A stretch of 64,000 nucleotides of DNA from Rhizobiaceae bacterium (GTDB lineage: Bacteria; Pseudomonadota; Alphaproteobacteria; Rhizobiales; Rhizobiaceae): contig JARGOF010000002.1 in the NCBI GenBank assembly GCA_029212415.1, forward strand, positions 72,877-136,876, given 5' to 3'. The position numbers were made by a program, and so were the translations under genes. The notes beneath the pieces were generated by a model. The model was not told the origin of the DNA. It searched no databases and saw nothing but the letters and a program-made list of their open reading frames with translations. Positions 49,598 to 58,098 of the stretch are shown in pieces (position 1 is the first letter of the stretch; each line of letters starts with the position of its first letter).

Positions 49598-51238
49598 ATG
49601 AATTATTACAATCTCGGCACCTATGGCCGCAAAATCACCACCGGGTCAGCAGAAGCGCAACTGTGGTTTGATCGCGGTCTGCTCTGGACCTATGGCTATC
49701 ATCATGAGGAAGCCATCTTTTGCTTCGAGCAGGCGCTTGTGCACGATGCCGATTGCGCCATGGCCCATTGGGGCATCGCCTATGCGATCGGGCCGAATTA
49801 CAACAAGCCCTGGGAAGCATTTGAACCCGATGAAAAACATACGGCCGTCGCCCTGGCGCGCAAGTCGCTTGAATCGGCTGTTGCGCGCGTCAGCGATGTC
49901 AGCCCGGCGGAGCGCGCCCTGATAGAGGCCCTCGTGTGCCGTTACCCGGACAATGGGGATGTCGAGGCCTATGGACCCTACAATGATGCCTATGCAGCAG
50001 CCATGCGGGCCGTGCAGGGCGCCTTTGCAGATGATCCGGATATTCTGTCGCTTTTTGCAGAGGCGCTGATGAACCGCACGCCCTGGCAGCTCTGGGACCT
50101 GCCGTCAGGCGCTGTCGGCGAGGGCGCAGACACGCTGGAGGCTGTCGGCGTGCTGGAAGGGGCGTTCAGGACGCTGGAAGGCGCCTGGGACCACCCGGGG
50201 CTATTGCACATGTATGTTCATCTGATGGAAATGTCGCCCTTTCCCGAACGCGCATTGCCCCATGGTGATCGGCTCAGTGAACTGGTGCCCGATGCCGGTC
50301 ATCTGCTGCATATGGCAACCCATATCGATGTCCTGTGCGGCGATTATGAAAATGTCGTGTCGCGCAACACAAGGGCCATCAGGGCGGACAAGCTCTACCT
50401 GCAGCGCAACGGCCCGCATAATTTCTACACGCTCTATCGCTGTCACAATTATCATTTCAAGATCTACGGCGCGATGTTTCTGGGCCAGCCGAAGACGGCG
50501 CTGCAAGCTGCAGATGAATTGATCGAAAACCTGTCCGATGACGTCGTCCGACCGCTGGCCGACTGGTTCGAGGGGTTCATTTCGATGAAGCAGCACGTGC
50601 TGGTGCGCTTTGGCCGATGGGACGCCATCTTGCAGCAGCCAATGCCCGATGATGCGCAGCTTTACTGTGTCACCACGGCGATGATGCACTATGCCCGCGC
50701 TGTCGCTTTGGCGAACATTGGCCAGCTTGCCGCGGCCGAACTGGAACGGCATGCCTTTGACGCGGCGCGCGCCCGGGTGCCGGAAACGCGCATGCTCTTC
50801 AACAACAGCTGCCGCGATATTCTGGGCGTGGCCGAACAGATGATGCTGGGCGAGTTGGAATACAAGAAGGGCAACCATGAGGCCGCCTTTGCCCATCTGG
50901 CAAGCTCGGTGAGCGTCGATGACGGCTTGCCCTACGATGAGCCTTGGGGCTGGATGCAGCCCACCCGTCATGCACTGGGCGCCTTGCTGCTGGAGCAAAA
51001 CAGGCTGAATGAGGCAGAAGCCGTCTATCGCGCCGATCTCGGACTGGATGCGACGCTCAGTCGGGCCTGTCAGCACCCGAACAATGTCTGGAGCCTGCAC
51101 GGCCTGCACGAATGCCTGGCGCGGCGCGGTGAAACGGTGGAAAGGCCGCATGTCAAAAAGCAGTTGGACAAGGCTCTGGCGCGGGCGCAGATCGCCATTC
51201 ATGCATCGTGCTTTTGCCGCAGTCGAACGGCAGCCTGA
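49598..51238 (+). CDS. tetratricopeptide repeat protein of unknown function
   Basis: 546 residues from the ATG at 49598 (MNYYNLGTYGRKITTGSAEA) with AGAGGGG upstream. The N-terminal TPR reads LWTYGYHHEEAIFCFEQALV, with further TPR-like helices throughout. The block YVHLMEMSPFPERALPHGDR and GHLLHMATHIDVLCGDYENV is shared with a conserved family of cytoplasmic TPR proteins. No signal peptide. Probably a protein-protein scaffold. Convergent with the transporter gene at 51335. Confidence 0.82.
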   Translation: MNYYNLGTYGRKITTGSAEAQLWFDRGLLWTYGYHHEEAIFCFEQALVHDADCAMAHWGIAYAIGPNYNKPWEAFEPDEKHTAVALARKSLESAVARVSDVSPAERALIEALVCRYPDNGDVEAYGPYNDAYAAAMRAVQGAFADDPDILSLFAEALMNRTPWQLWDLPSGAVGEGADTLEAVGVLEGAFRTLEGAWDHPGLLHMYVHLMEMSPFPERALPHGDRLSELVPDAGHLLHMATHIDVLCGDYENVVSRNTRAIRADKLYLQRNGPHNFYTLYRCHNYHFKIYGAMFLGQPKTALQAADELIENLSDDVVRPLADWFEGFISMKQHVLVRFGRWDAILQQPMPDDAQLYCVTTAMMHYARAVALANIGQLAAAELERHAFDAARARVPETRMLFNNSCRDILGVAEQMMLGELEYKKGNHEAAFAHLASSVSVDDGLPYDEPWGWMQPTRHALGALLLEQNRLNEAEAVYRADLGLDATLSRACQHPNNVWSLHGLHECLARRGETVERPHVKKQLDKALARAQIAIHASCFCRSRTAA

Positions 51239-51280
51239 CCCGCAGGGCCTGAGCCTGAAGAGAAAGATCAGGCATACTCT

Positions 51281-51294
51281 AGACTTGCAAGTCT
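51281..51294. repeat. short perfect palindrome between convergent genes
   Basis: AGACTTGCAAGTCT, 14 bp, in the 96-bp gap between the TPR and transporter genes. No T-run follows, so a terminator role is weak. Confidence 0.4.
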
Positions 51295-51334
51295 GCTGAA
51301 ATCCTCACGCTCCCCTTTTTCAAATTCCTTGCAA

Positions 51335-53047
51335 TTATGGTGTCGGGTTCCTTGTGATGATTCCGACAATCAAAGGCCCGCAGATGGTCAGGAAGACAGT
51401 GGCGATGGCATAGGTCACGGTAAATGAGACAACGGGCGTGGCATTGCCTGCCTTGGCCAGCAATGCGGCAAATCCGGGGTTGGCACTGCGCCCGCCGGCA
51501 ACACAGCCAAGCGCTTCAATCGGGTTTTTGATACCAAGTACATAATAGGAAAAGTAGAAGGTGATGATCTGCGGAATGATAGTGACGCCGATTCCGAGGA
51601 AAAGCAGGGTCAGGCCATATTGCTGTATCGTTGTAATGGCCTGCGGCCCGGCGGAAACGCCGACAATGGCCACAAAAACGGCAAGGCCAAAATCGCGCAG
51701 GAAATTGGAGGCGCCTGCCGGAAGCGCTGCGAACTGGGGATGAACGCTGCGCAGCCACCCGAACAGCAGGCCGGCTAGCAGGCAGCCGCCACCGGTCCCA
51801 AGCGTGACCGGAATACCGTCGATCCTGAATGTGATCATTCCAATGAGAATGCCCAGCGCCATGCCAAATCCGAAGAAAACAAAATCCGTCACTGCTGCCG
51901 CCGAAATCCTGTAACCGATCATGGCCTGGACGGCCGCAAGGTCCTTCGGCGCACCGCAAAGCAGCAATTCATCACCCCGGTTCAGCTCAAGGCCGGGCAG
52001 CAATGGCAGGTTCTGGCCCATCCTTTTGATGGCCTTCAGGTAGACGCTGTGCCGGGTCTGAATATCCATTTGAGCTTGCATCTGGCCGACCGTCATTCCG
52101 AGAAGGTCCTTGCGGGTCAGGATGATCTCGCGCTGCTCCTCGACGAGCTGGAGATGAGGCGGCGCCACGGTTTCAGTGCCGAAATAGGAAGCGGCCTCCA
52201 CCATGACGCCGATTTTTCCGGCCATGGCGATGCGGTCGCCGGATTCGATCCGCGTGTTGTCAGACAGGGCAAGAACATCACCATCACGCAAGATGGCTTT
52301 CACGGCGGCATTGGGCAGCGCGCGGTTGATATCCATGGTGGATTTGCCAACAGCCTTGCTGCTGTCCAATACGCGGTAGACGCGGGTCACCACGGATTGA
52401 ATGGCATTGAACTGGCCGGGCTCCAGCGTCGCCTTGCCGCCAGCCATCGATCTGGCAAGTTTGACAGCCTCTTCGCGGATATTCCATTTCATCATCATCG
52501 GCAGGAACCAGGTGACCATGATGATGGGTCCGAGATTGCCGAAAATATAACAGACCGCAAAGCCGACGGCGACATTGGTTTGCATGATCTTGATCTGTTC
52601 GGCGGAGACGCCCAGTTGGGCGATGGCATCGCCCGCAGTGCCGATGATCGCCGACTGCGTCAGCCCGCCTGCGGCAAGCCCGGCCGCCGTGCCGCGATCC
52701 AGGTCGAAGGCCCAGGCGCTGACAAGCACGCAGATCAGGCCGACGAGGCACATGACAAGGGCGGAGGCCACCTGGTTGAGGGAATTGCGGTTGATCGAGC
52801 GGAAGAACTGCGGACCGCCCTGATAGCCGACCGCATAGATGAACATGGCAAAGAAGATTGATTTTGTCGATGTATCGATGTGAATGCCCAATTGCCCGAC
52901 AAGAACACCGACGAGCAGGGAGCCGGCTACGCCGCCCAGCACGAACTGGCCGATCGTCAATTTGCCGACCAGATAGCCCAGCGCGACCGTCACGAACACC
53001 GCCAGGAGCGGAGCGGCATCAAAAATCCTGTCGATTGATTCGATCAT
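51335..53047 (-). CDS. AspT/YidE-YbjL family transporter (aspartate:alanine exchanger type)
   Basis: 570 residues from the ATG at 53047 (a GTG precedes it by one codon). Two membrane halves of about five helices each flank a cytoplasmic region of about residues 200-380 with two TrkA-C (RCK_C) repeats: AILRDGDVLALSDNTRIESG and LELNRGDELLLCGAPKDLAA. Conserved blocks GLAAGGLTQSAIIGTAGDAI and VAGGRSANPGFAALL mark the AAEx family. AspT exchanges aspartate for alanine; YidE-like members are uncharacterised. Its start overlaps the stop of a 62-codon gene. Confidence 0.92.
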   Translation of the reverse strand: MIESIDRIFDAAPLLAVFVTVALGYLVGKLTIGQFVLGGVAGSLLVGVLVGQLGIHIDTSTKSIFFAMFIYAVGYQGGPQFFRSINRNSLNQVASALVMCLVGLICVLVSAWAFDLDRGTAAGLAAGGLTQSAIIGTAGDAIAQLGVSAEQIKIMQTNVAVGFAVCYIFGNLGPIIMVTWFLPMMMKWNIREEAVKLARSMAGGKATLEPGQFNAIQSVVTRVYRVLDSSKAVGKSTMDINRALPNAAVKAILRDGDVLALSDNTRIESGDRIAMAGKIGVMVEAASYFGTETVAPPHLQLVEEQREIILTRKDLLGMTVGQMQAQMDIQTRHSVYLKAIKRMGQNLPLLPGLELNRGDELLLCGAPKDLAAVQAMIGYRISAAAVTDFVFFGFGMALGILIGMITFRIDGIPVTLGTGGGCLLAGLLFGWLRSVHPQFAALPAGASNFLRDFGLAVFVAIVGVSAGPQAITTIQQYGLTLLFLGIGVTIIPQIITFYFSYYVLGIKNPIEALGCVAGGRSANPGFAALLAKAGNATPVVSFTVTYAIATVFLTICGPLIVGIITRNPTP

Positions 53048-53235
53048 CACCTGTCCAAGGCTTGGGCGCCGATCTCGTATCCGCCAGCGATGCCGCTGCG
53101 CTGGTCGATAATAGGCTGCTGTTCATAAAAGATGCGAAACAGATGGCTGGTAGAAGCCGCACGGTCGGCAGAGCCGGTTTCCGCGATGACTGCGTCTATG
53201 CTTGTGTCGCGCGCCGGTCGGTTGAGACGGTACAT
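53047..53235 (-). CDS. possible 62-residue protein coupled to the AspT-like gene
   Basis: Small soluble protein whose TGA overlaps the ATG of the transporter (TGATG), the arrangement of translational coupling. Sequence has SIDAVIAETGSADRAA and HLFRIFYEQQPIIDQ, charged and without membrane segments. The ribosome site is weak. No family recognised. Evidence is position and coding-like composition only, but the exact overlap favours a real gene. Confidence 0.5.
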   Translation of the reverse strand: MYRLNRPARDTSIDAVIAETGSADRAASTSHLFRIFYEQQPIIDQRSGIAGGYEIGAQALDR

Positions 53236-53273
53236 GCCACATGAACAGCCTCTTCGCTGCTGCTGGCCCGCCG

Positions 53274-53894
53274 TCAGCTATGGGCGAAAATATCGATCTC
53301 GTCCCAGCCGGCCAGATCCAGTTTGGCCCGCGTCGGCAGAAATTTGAAACAGCCATCGGCAAGCTTTGTCCGGTCTTCCCGCTCAAGCCTGACCTGCAAT
53401 TTGTCGCGCAGCGCGTGCAGATGCAGGACGTCCGATGCCGCATAGGCAAGCTGGGCCTGGCTCAGTTTTTCGGCGGCCCAGTCGGAGGATTGCTGCTGCT
53501 TGGAAATATCAACCTCCAGCATTTCACGCAGATTGTCTTTCAGCCCGTGGCGATCCGTGTAGGTGCGGGTCAGGCGTGAGGCGATCTTGGTGCAGAAAAC
53601 CGGCTCGCAGGTGACGCCGAATGTGTGAAAAAGCACGGCGATGTCAAAACGGCCATAATGAAATATCTTGGTCTTTTTGCGGTCTTTCAAAAGCGCCACG
53701 AGATTGGGCGCCTTTTTCTGGCCCTTGGCGATCTGAATGACATCGGCGCTTCCGTCACCCGGTGACAGCTGCACAAGGCACAGGCGGTCGCGATGCGGTT
53801 TCAGGCCCAGCGTTTCAGTATCGATGGCAATGTCTGCGCTGTAACGCGCTGCCTCTTTCTCGCTGATATCGCCCTTGTGAAACCGGATCGTCAT
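53274..53894 (-). CDS. rnd: ribonuclease D-like 3'-5' exonuclease
   Basis: 206 residues from the ATG at 53894; 20 residues ahead in frame are unconserved. DEDDy exonuclease: motif I DIAIDTETLGLKP, motif II FHYGRFDIAVLFHTFG, motif III AYAASDVLHLHAL with Tyr and Asp. Full RNase D has C-terminal HRDC domains (about 370 residues); this is the short alphaproteobacterial form with the catalytic domain only. Trims 3' ends of tRNA and other RNAs. Symbol used loosely because of the missing HRDC domains. Confidence 0.9.
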   Translation of the reverse strand: MTIRFHKGDISEKEAARYSADIAIDTETLGLKPHRDRLCLVQLSPGDGSADVIQIAKGQKKAPNLVALLKDRKKTKIFHYGRFDIAVLFHTFGVTCEPVFCTKIASRLTRTYTDRHGLKDNLREMLEVDISKQQQSSDWAAEKLSQAQLAYAASDVLHLHALRDKLQVRLEREDRTKLADGCFKFLPTRAKLDLAGWDEIDIFAHS

Positions 53895-53987
53895 GATGAA
53901 CCCTGCCTTTGTTTTCCTGTGTCGGCGACCCCTGTCAGGGCGCGCCATCGGCATATAGGCTTCAATCGCCGCCGTCCAGCCGCCTTG

Positions 53988-55166
53988 TCAAAGGTCGAGC
54001 AGGCTTTCCAGATAATGCTGCCTGATGCCGAACATCGCCTTGATCCCGGCGATCTGCGCGAGGACCGCATCGCGGTCGCGGCCCATGCGACCATCCTTTT
54101 CGGCAACAATCAGATTGTTCTTCGGCGTATGGGCGTCGGAGACAAACTCGAACACTTTGGTGCGGTAGCCATTGAGCTCCAGCAGCAGCGCCCGCAACGT
54201 ATCAGTGGCCATCTCGGCCTGTCGCTCCAGAAAGATGCCATGCCGCAGCAGCACGTCGAGTCGCTCATCGGGCCGGCCATCTGCCATCTGCCGGCGGATC
54301 TGCTTGTGACAGCAGGGCGCCACCGCAATCAGCGCGGCGTTGGCGCTGATGCCCTTGAAGATCGCATCGTCGGTTGCCGTGTCGCAGGCATGCAGCGCAA
54401 TCACCGCATCGGCGCCGCCGGCGTCAAAATCGATGATGGTGTCGGCCTGAAAGCTGAGCTCGTCAAATCCCGATGCCCGCGCCGTGGTATTGCCATCGTC
54501 CACCAGTTGCTGGCGCATCTCGACGCCGACAATGGCCACTGGACGCATGGCGACGGTGGCAAGATAATCGTAGAGCGCGAAATCGAGATAGCCTTTGCCG
54601 GCGCCCATATCGACGATCAACGGCCGCTCGGCCTTGATCGCCTGGATCAGCGGCGCAAAAATCTCCACCATCTTGTTGATCTGGCGGAACTTGTCCTGCG
54701 CGTTGTGGCGCACCTTGCCATCCTTGCCGGCAAGGCCCAGCGCTTTCAGCCAGGGTTTGTCGGTCGTGGTCAAAGGACGGTTCTTGGCCCGGTTGTGCGC
54801 GGTCGATGGCGCTGTACGTCCTGCCACTTCGGTGCGCTTGAGCCGCATCTTGTCGCCAAACCGCTCAAAGTTCATGTCAAAGTCGGTGGTTGTCAATTGC
54901 GCGCTTCGGAACGCTTCTGTAAGCGCAGTGCGCAGCAAAGCCAGCGCCTCGGGCTCGATGAAATTCTTGATGATGTCGCGTGTCTTGTAGTGATAGGTGA
55001 AGGAGAACCTGTCCCCACCCTTGACCGTGATTTTCTTGATCTCGACCGACTTCAGTTCAGGCTCGCTGCCGTTATAACCGGCCAGCTTGAGCCGCAGCAA
55101 AGCGCCGCTCGTGAATGCGGTCCGGGTGGCGCTCAACAGGTCTTCAAGGTGATTGGCGGAGCTCAA
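53988..55166 (-). CDS. SAM-dependent methyltransferase (Methyltransf_32-like)
   Basis: 392 residues from a TTG at 55166; GAGGAA lies seven bases upstream and no nearer ATG fits. SAM-binding motif I VDMGAGKGYLDFALYDYL at about residue 185, then VGVEMRQQLVDDGN and ALHACDTATDDAIFKGISA with VAPCCHKQIR. The Cys-Cys-His motif after the Asp loop is characteristic of this group of putative RNA methyltransferases. The N-terminal 170 residues probably bind the substrate. Target unknown. Confidence 0.87.
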   Translation of the reverse strand: MSSANHLEDLLSATRTAFTSGALLRLKLAGYNGSEPELKSVEIKKITVKGGDRFSFTYHYKTRDIIKNFIEPEALALLRTALTEAFRSAQLTTTDFDMNFERFGDKMRLKRTEVAGRTAPSTAHNRAKNRPLTTTDKPWLKALGLAGKDGKVRHNAQDKFRQINKMVEIFAPLIQAIKAERPLIVDMGAGKGYLDFALYDYLATVAMRPVAIVGVEMRQQLVDDGNTTARASGFDELSFQADTIIDFDAGGADAVIALHACDTATDDAIFKGISANAALIAVAPCCHKQIRRQMADGRPDERLDVLLRHGIFLERQAEMATDTLRALLLELNGYRTKVFEFVSDAHTPKNNLIVAEKDGRMGRDRDAVLAQIAGIKAMFGIRQHYLESLLDL

Positions 55167-55430
55167 GGGCGTTCCTCGTGATCAGAAAGCGGGTCATGAA
55201 ACAATGCTGCCGGGCCACATTGCCCGTGATCCCGTCAGAACTGACCCTGCATGGGACTGCAGTGAGGTCTCTTCTAACGCCCCGACCGGCAAAAGCAAAC
55301 GCACATTGTGAGGTTTCGACCGCCGCGGTTTCCGGTTCTATCGGTCAATTTGATGGGCGCTTCTGCCGCAGTGAAAGCCACGCAGTGACGCCTGGAGGGT
55401 CTGAAAACGTGGCTATTGGCAGGTCAGTTG

Positions 55431-55458
55431 AAGGGTGGCTGGAGTACCAGCCACCCTT
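55431..55458 (-). terminator. hairpin after the alcohol dehydrogenase gene
   Basis: AAGGGTGGCTGG (55431-55442), AGTA, CCAGCCACCCTT (55447-55458): perfect 12-bp stem, five bases after the stop at 55464 on the minus strand. The minus-strand downstream sequence is not T-rich, so efficiency is uncertain. Confidence 0.65.
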
Positions 55459-55463
55459 GCGCG

Positions 55464-56492
55464 TCAGAAGCCTTCGAGGACGATCTTCCCCCGGGCCTTG
55501 CCGCTTTCGATAAGCGCATGGGCGCGTTTCAGGTTTTCTGCATTGATCGTGCCGTAGGTTGCCGTCGCGGTGGAGCGGATCTTGTCGGTGTCGATCAGTG
55601 CCGCCACTTCGTTGAGGATTTCGCCCTGACGCGCGATATCGTTCGTGGTGAACAGTGACCGCGTGAACATCAACTCCCAATGGATCGAGATCGCCTTGCT
55701 CTTGAACGGCATGATGCTGAAGTTCTGCGGATCATCGATCAGACCGAAGCGGCCCTGTGGCGCGAGGAAATCGGCTGCAGCCTGCGCATAGGTATCGGAG
55801 AAGTTCGTCGAAAAGGCGAAAGCAGGCGCGCCGATGCCGAGTGCCGCAATCTGTTCGGGCAGCGGTTTGGTGTGATCCACCACATGATGCGCGCCGAGTT
55901 CGCGGACCCAGTCCTGTGTCTCGTGGCGCGAGGCGGTGGCGATGATCGTCAGGTCGGTCAGCGCACGCAGAAGCTGGATAGCAATGGAGCCCACGCCGCC
56001 CGCGCCGCCGATGATGACGATGGCCTTTGCTGCGCCGGGAACCGGGGCGTTGACCCGCAGCCGGTCGAACAGCATTTCATAGGCGGTCAAGGTTGTCAGT
56101 GGAAGCGCCGCCGCCTCTGCCGTCGGGATGTTTTTCGGTGCATGGCCGGTGATGCGCGCGTCGACAAGATGGTATTCGGCGTTGGTGCCGGGACGATTGA
56201 TGGCGCCCGCATACCAGACTTTGTCGCCGGGCTTGAAATCGCCCGCCTTGTTGCCGCCCACCTTGTCGCCAGTTGCGACGACTTCGCCGACCGCGTCCCA
56301 GCCGAGGATCGCCGGTGTGTCGCCTTCGGGTTCACGTGCCGTGCGAATCTTGGTGTCCACCGGGTTGACCGAAACGGCTTCGACCCTGACCAGCAGGTCA
56401 TGGCCCGACGGGGTGGGCTTGTCGATCTCCAGATCGATCAGGGCATCGTCACGGTCGATGGGACCGGCGTGTTTATAGCCGACGGCTTTCAT
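55464..56492 (-). CDS. zinc-type/quinone oxidoreductase-like MDR family protein
   Basis: 342 residues from the ATG at 56492 with CAGGAG upstream; longer frame is not conserved. MDR fold: GroES-like part with VRVEAVSVNPVDTKIRTARE and GWDAVGEVVATGDKV, Rossmann GGAGGVGSIAIQLLRALTDL at about residue 160. The catalytic-zinc Cys and His are not seen, which points to a zinc-independent quinone oxidoreductase despite the usual name. NADPH-dependent reduction of quinones or enones is expected. Downstream of the ABM monooxygenase gene on the same strand. Confidence 0.92.
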   Translation of the reverse strand: MKAVGYKHAGPIDRDDALIDLEIDKPTPSGHDLLVRVEAVSVNPVDTKIRTAREPEGDTPAILGWDAVGEVVATGDKVGGNKAGDFKPGDKVWYAGAINRPGTNAEYHLVDARITGHAPKNIPTAEAAALPLTTLTAYEMLFDRLRVNAPVPGAAKAIVIIGGAGGVGSIAIQLLRALTDLTIIATASRHETQDWVRELGAHHVVDHTKPLPEQIAALGIGAPAFAFSTNFSDTYAQAAADFLAPQGRFGLIDDPQNFSIMPFKSKAISIHWELMFTRSLFTTNDIARQGEILNEVAALIDTDKIRSTATATYGTINAENLKRAHALIESGKARGKIVLEGF

Positions 56493-56523
56493 GGATTTTC
56501 TCCTGAGTAAACTTTGAAGGGCC

Positions 56524-56543
56524 GGCACGCCCATGGGCGTGCC
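56524..56543. repeat. 20-bp perfect palindrome between ABM and oxidoreductase genes
   Basis: GGCACGCCCATGGGCGTGCC is fully self-complementary, in the 83-bp gap of a co-directional gene pair. ATTTTT follows on the plus strand, so it would only act as a terminator for antisense transcription; on the minus strand it could be an operator or a processing hairpin. Confidence 0.6.
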
Positions 56544-56575
56544 ATTTTTGGATGCGGTTGGCGGTGAACCTGGAC

Positions 56576-56866
56576 TCAACCGAGCCGGGTCATCTCGCTC
56601 AATGTGAATTCCACAATGGCACCATCTGTGGCAGCCATATAATCGCTGAGATGCGGGGCTTTCATGTGCGTCTGCCACAAATCCCGGCTTTGCCAGTTTT
56701 CATAAAACGTGAAATGCGCCGGATTGTCATTGTCCTGATGCAGATCATAGTTGATGCAGCCGTCCTCGGCGCGGGTCATCGGCACCAGTTTCAGCAGTTC
56801 CGCTTTCACGCTTTCGATCTGGTCGGGTTTGGCAATGATATTGGCTACGATGGTCAATTGGCTCAT
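56576..56866 (-). CDS. ABM-domain putative quinol monooxygenase (YgiN-like)
   Basis: 96 residues, one antibiotic biosynthesis monooxygenase domain: TIVANIIAKPDQIESVKAEL, TRAEDGCINYDLHQDN and FTFYENWQSRDLWQTHMKAP. Cofactor-free oxygenases of this type (YgiN) oxidise quinols. Paired with an MDR quinone oxidoreductase on the same strand and divergent from a LysR gene, it suggests a small quinone/quinol stress response. CAGGAG precedes the ATG. Confidence 0.9.
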   Translation of the reverse strand: MSQLTIVANIIAKPDQIESVKAELLKLVPMTRAEDGCINYDLHQDNDNPAHFTFYENWQSRDLWQTHMKAPHLSDYMAATDGAIVEFTLSEMTRLG

Positions 56867-56962
56867 TGTGGCATCTCCTGTGTGTTGCTGTCTTTCACTA
56901 GACTCTCGCCACAGCCGGATAAACAGGCTATTTCAGGAATGACAATCCGGAGTATCCGTATA

Positions 56963-57856
56963 ATGCTGCTCGACAACATCGCCCTGTTCCTGATCATTGT
57001 CGAAAAGGGCAGCCTGTCGGCCGCCGGACGCGAGGCAGGCCTGTCACCCACAACGGTATCGGAGCGGCTTGCGGCGCTGGAAGCGCATTATGGTGTGGCG
57101 CTTCTCAATCGAACCACCCGCGCCATCAGCCTGACCGAGGAAGGCCGCACCCTTGTCAAAGGCGCCAAACAGGTGCTCGGCGAGGTCGAGGATCTTGAAA
57201 GTCGCATTCGTTTTGGCGCGAGAAATCTGTCCGGGCCGGTCCGTGTCAGTGCGCCCAGTGACCTCGGGCGCAATCTTGTGTCGGATGCCATTTCAGAGTT
57301 TCTTGCGCAATATCCGGGCGTTAGCGTCGAACTGCTTCTGGCCGACGGCTATGTCGACATCGTCGGTCAGGGCATCGATATTGCCATCCGCTTCGGCGAG
57401 ATCACCGACAGCACCTTGCGCTTGCGGCGTCTCCCGGCCACGCGGCGGGTCGTCTGCGCTGCACCCGGCTACGTCGAAGCCCATGGTGCCCCGAAAACAC
57501 CAGTGGACCTCAAGGCGCATAATTGCCTCCTGATGCGTTTCGGCGGCAATCTCGACAATGTCTGGCGTCTCGGGATCGGTGAGATGAAGCAGATATTGAC
57601 GGTCAGGGGCGACCGCGTCTCCAATGATGGCGCTCTGGTTCGAAAATGGGCCCTTGAGGGACATGGGATCATCATGAAATCCGAACTGGATGTCGGCCCT
57701 GACCTGAAATCCGGCCGTCTGATTGAACTGCTTGCCGACTATGCCGCACCACCCAGCCCGATGCAGCTGCTGTTCCCGCCAGGGCGCAACCAGCCACGCC
57801 GCGTGCGGGCTTTGGCTGATCAACTGTCGGGGAGGTTCGAAGCCGCAAAGGCCTGA
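56963..57856 (+). CDS. LysR-family transcriptional regulator
   Basis: 297 residues from the ATG at 56963, giving MLLDNIALFLIIVEKGSLSA, the usual opening; an ATG at 56939 is possible. HTH continues AGREAGLSPTTVSERLAALE, with HYGVALLNRTTRAISLTEEG. CrgA/AaeR-like subgroup by the effector-domain block SAPSDLGRNLVSDAISEFLA. Divergent, 96 bp from the ABM gene, so it probably regulates the quinone pair. The inducer may be a quinone or electrophile (inference). Confidence 0.9.
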   Translation: MLLDNIALFLIIVEKGSLSAAGREAGLSPTTVSERLAALEAHYGVALLNRTTRAISLTEEGRTLVKGAKQVLGEVEDLESRIRFGARNLSGPVRVSAPSDLGRNLVSDAISEFLAQYPGVSVELLLADGYVDIVGQGIDIAIRFGEITDSTLRLRRLPATRRVVCAAPGYVEAHGAPKTPVDLKAHNCLLMRFGGNLDNVWRLGIGEMKQILTVRGDRVSNDGALVRKWALEGHGIIMKSELDVGPDLKSGRLIELLADYAAPPSPMQLLFPPGRNQPRRVRALADQLSGRFEAAKA

Positions 57857-58098
57857 TACAGCAGGGGGCAGGCAGCCGGGAACTGCAGGCAGGCCGATCC
57901 GACATCTCTGAGCACATGTGGGGTTTTCAACCGCATGCGTTTACGCCCAGCAGTCAATTCTCCGGTGCTTCCACCAGTGGAATTTTGCGGTTGCCAACAA
58001 TCGTTCCGCATTTGTTCTTGTTGTCGATTGCGCGATGGTGTAAGGATGGATCACGCGGTGTGGTTGTGCGGCAAGCACGCAAGAGGTGGATTTGACCG

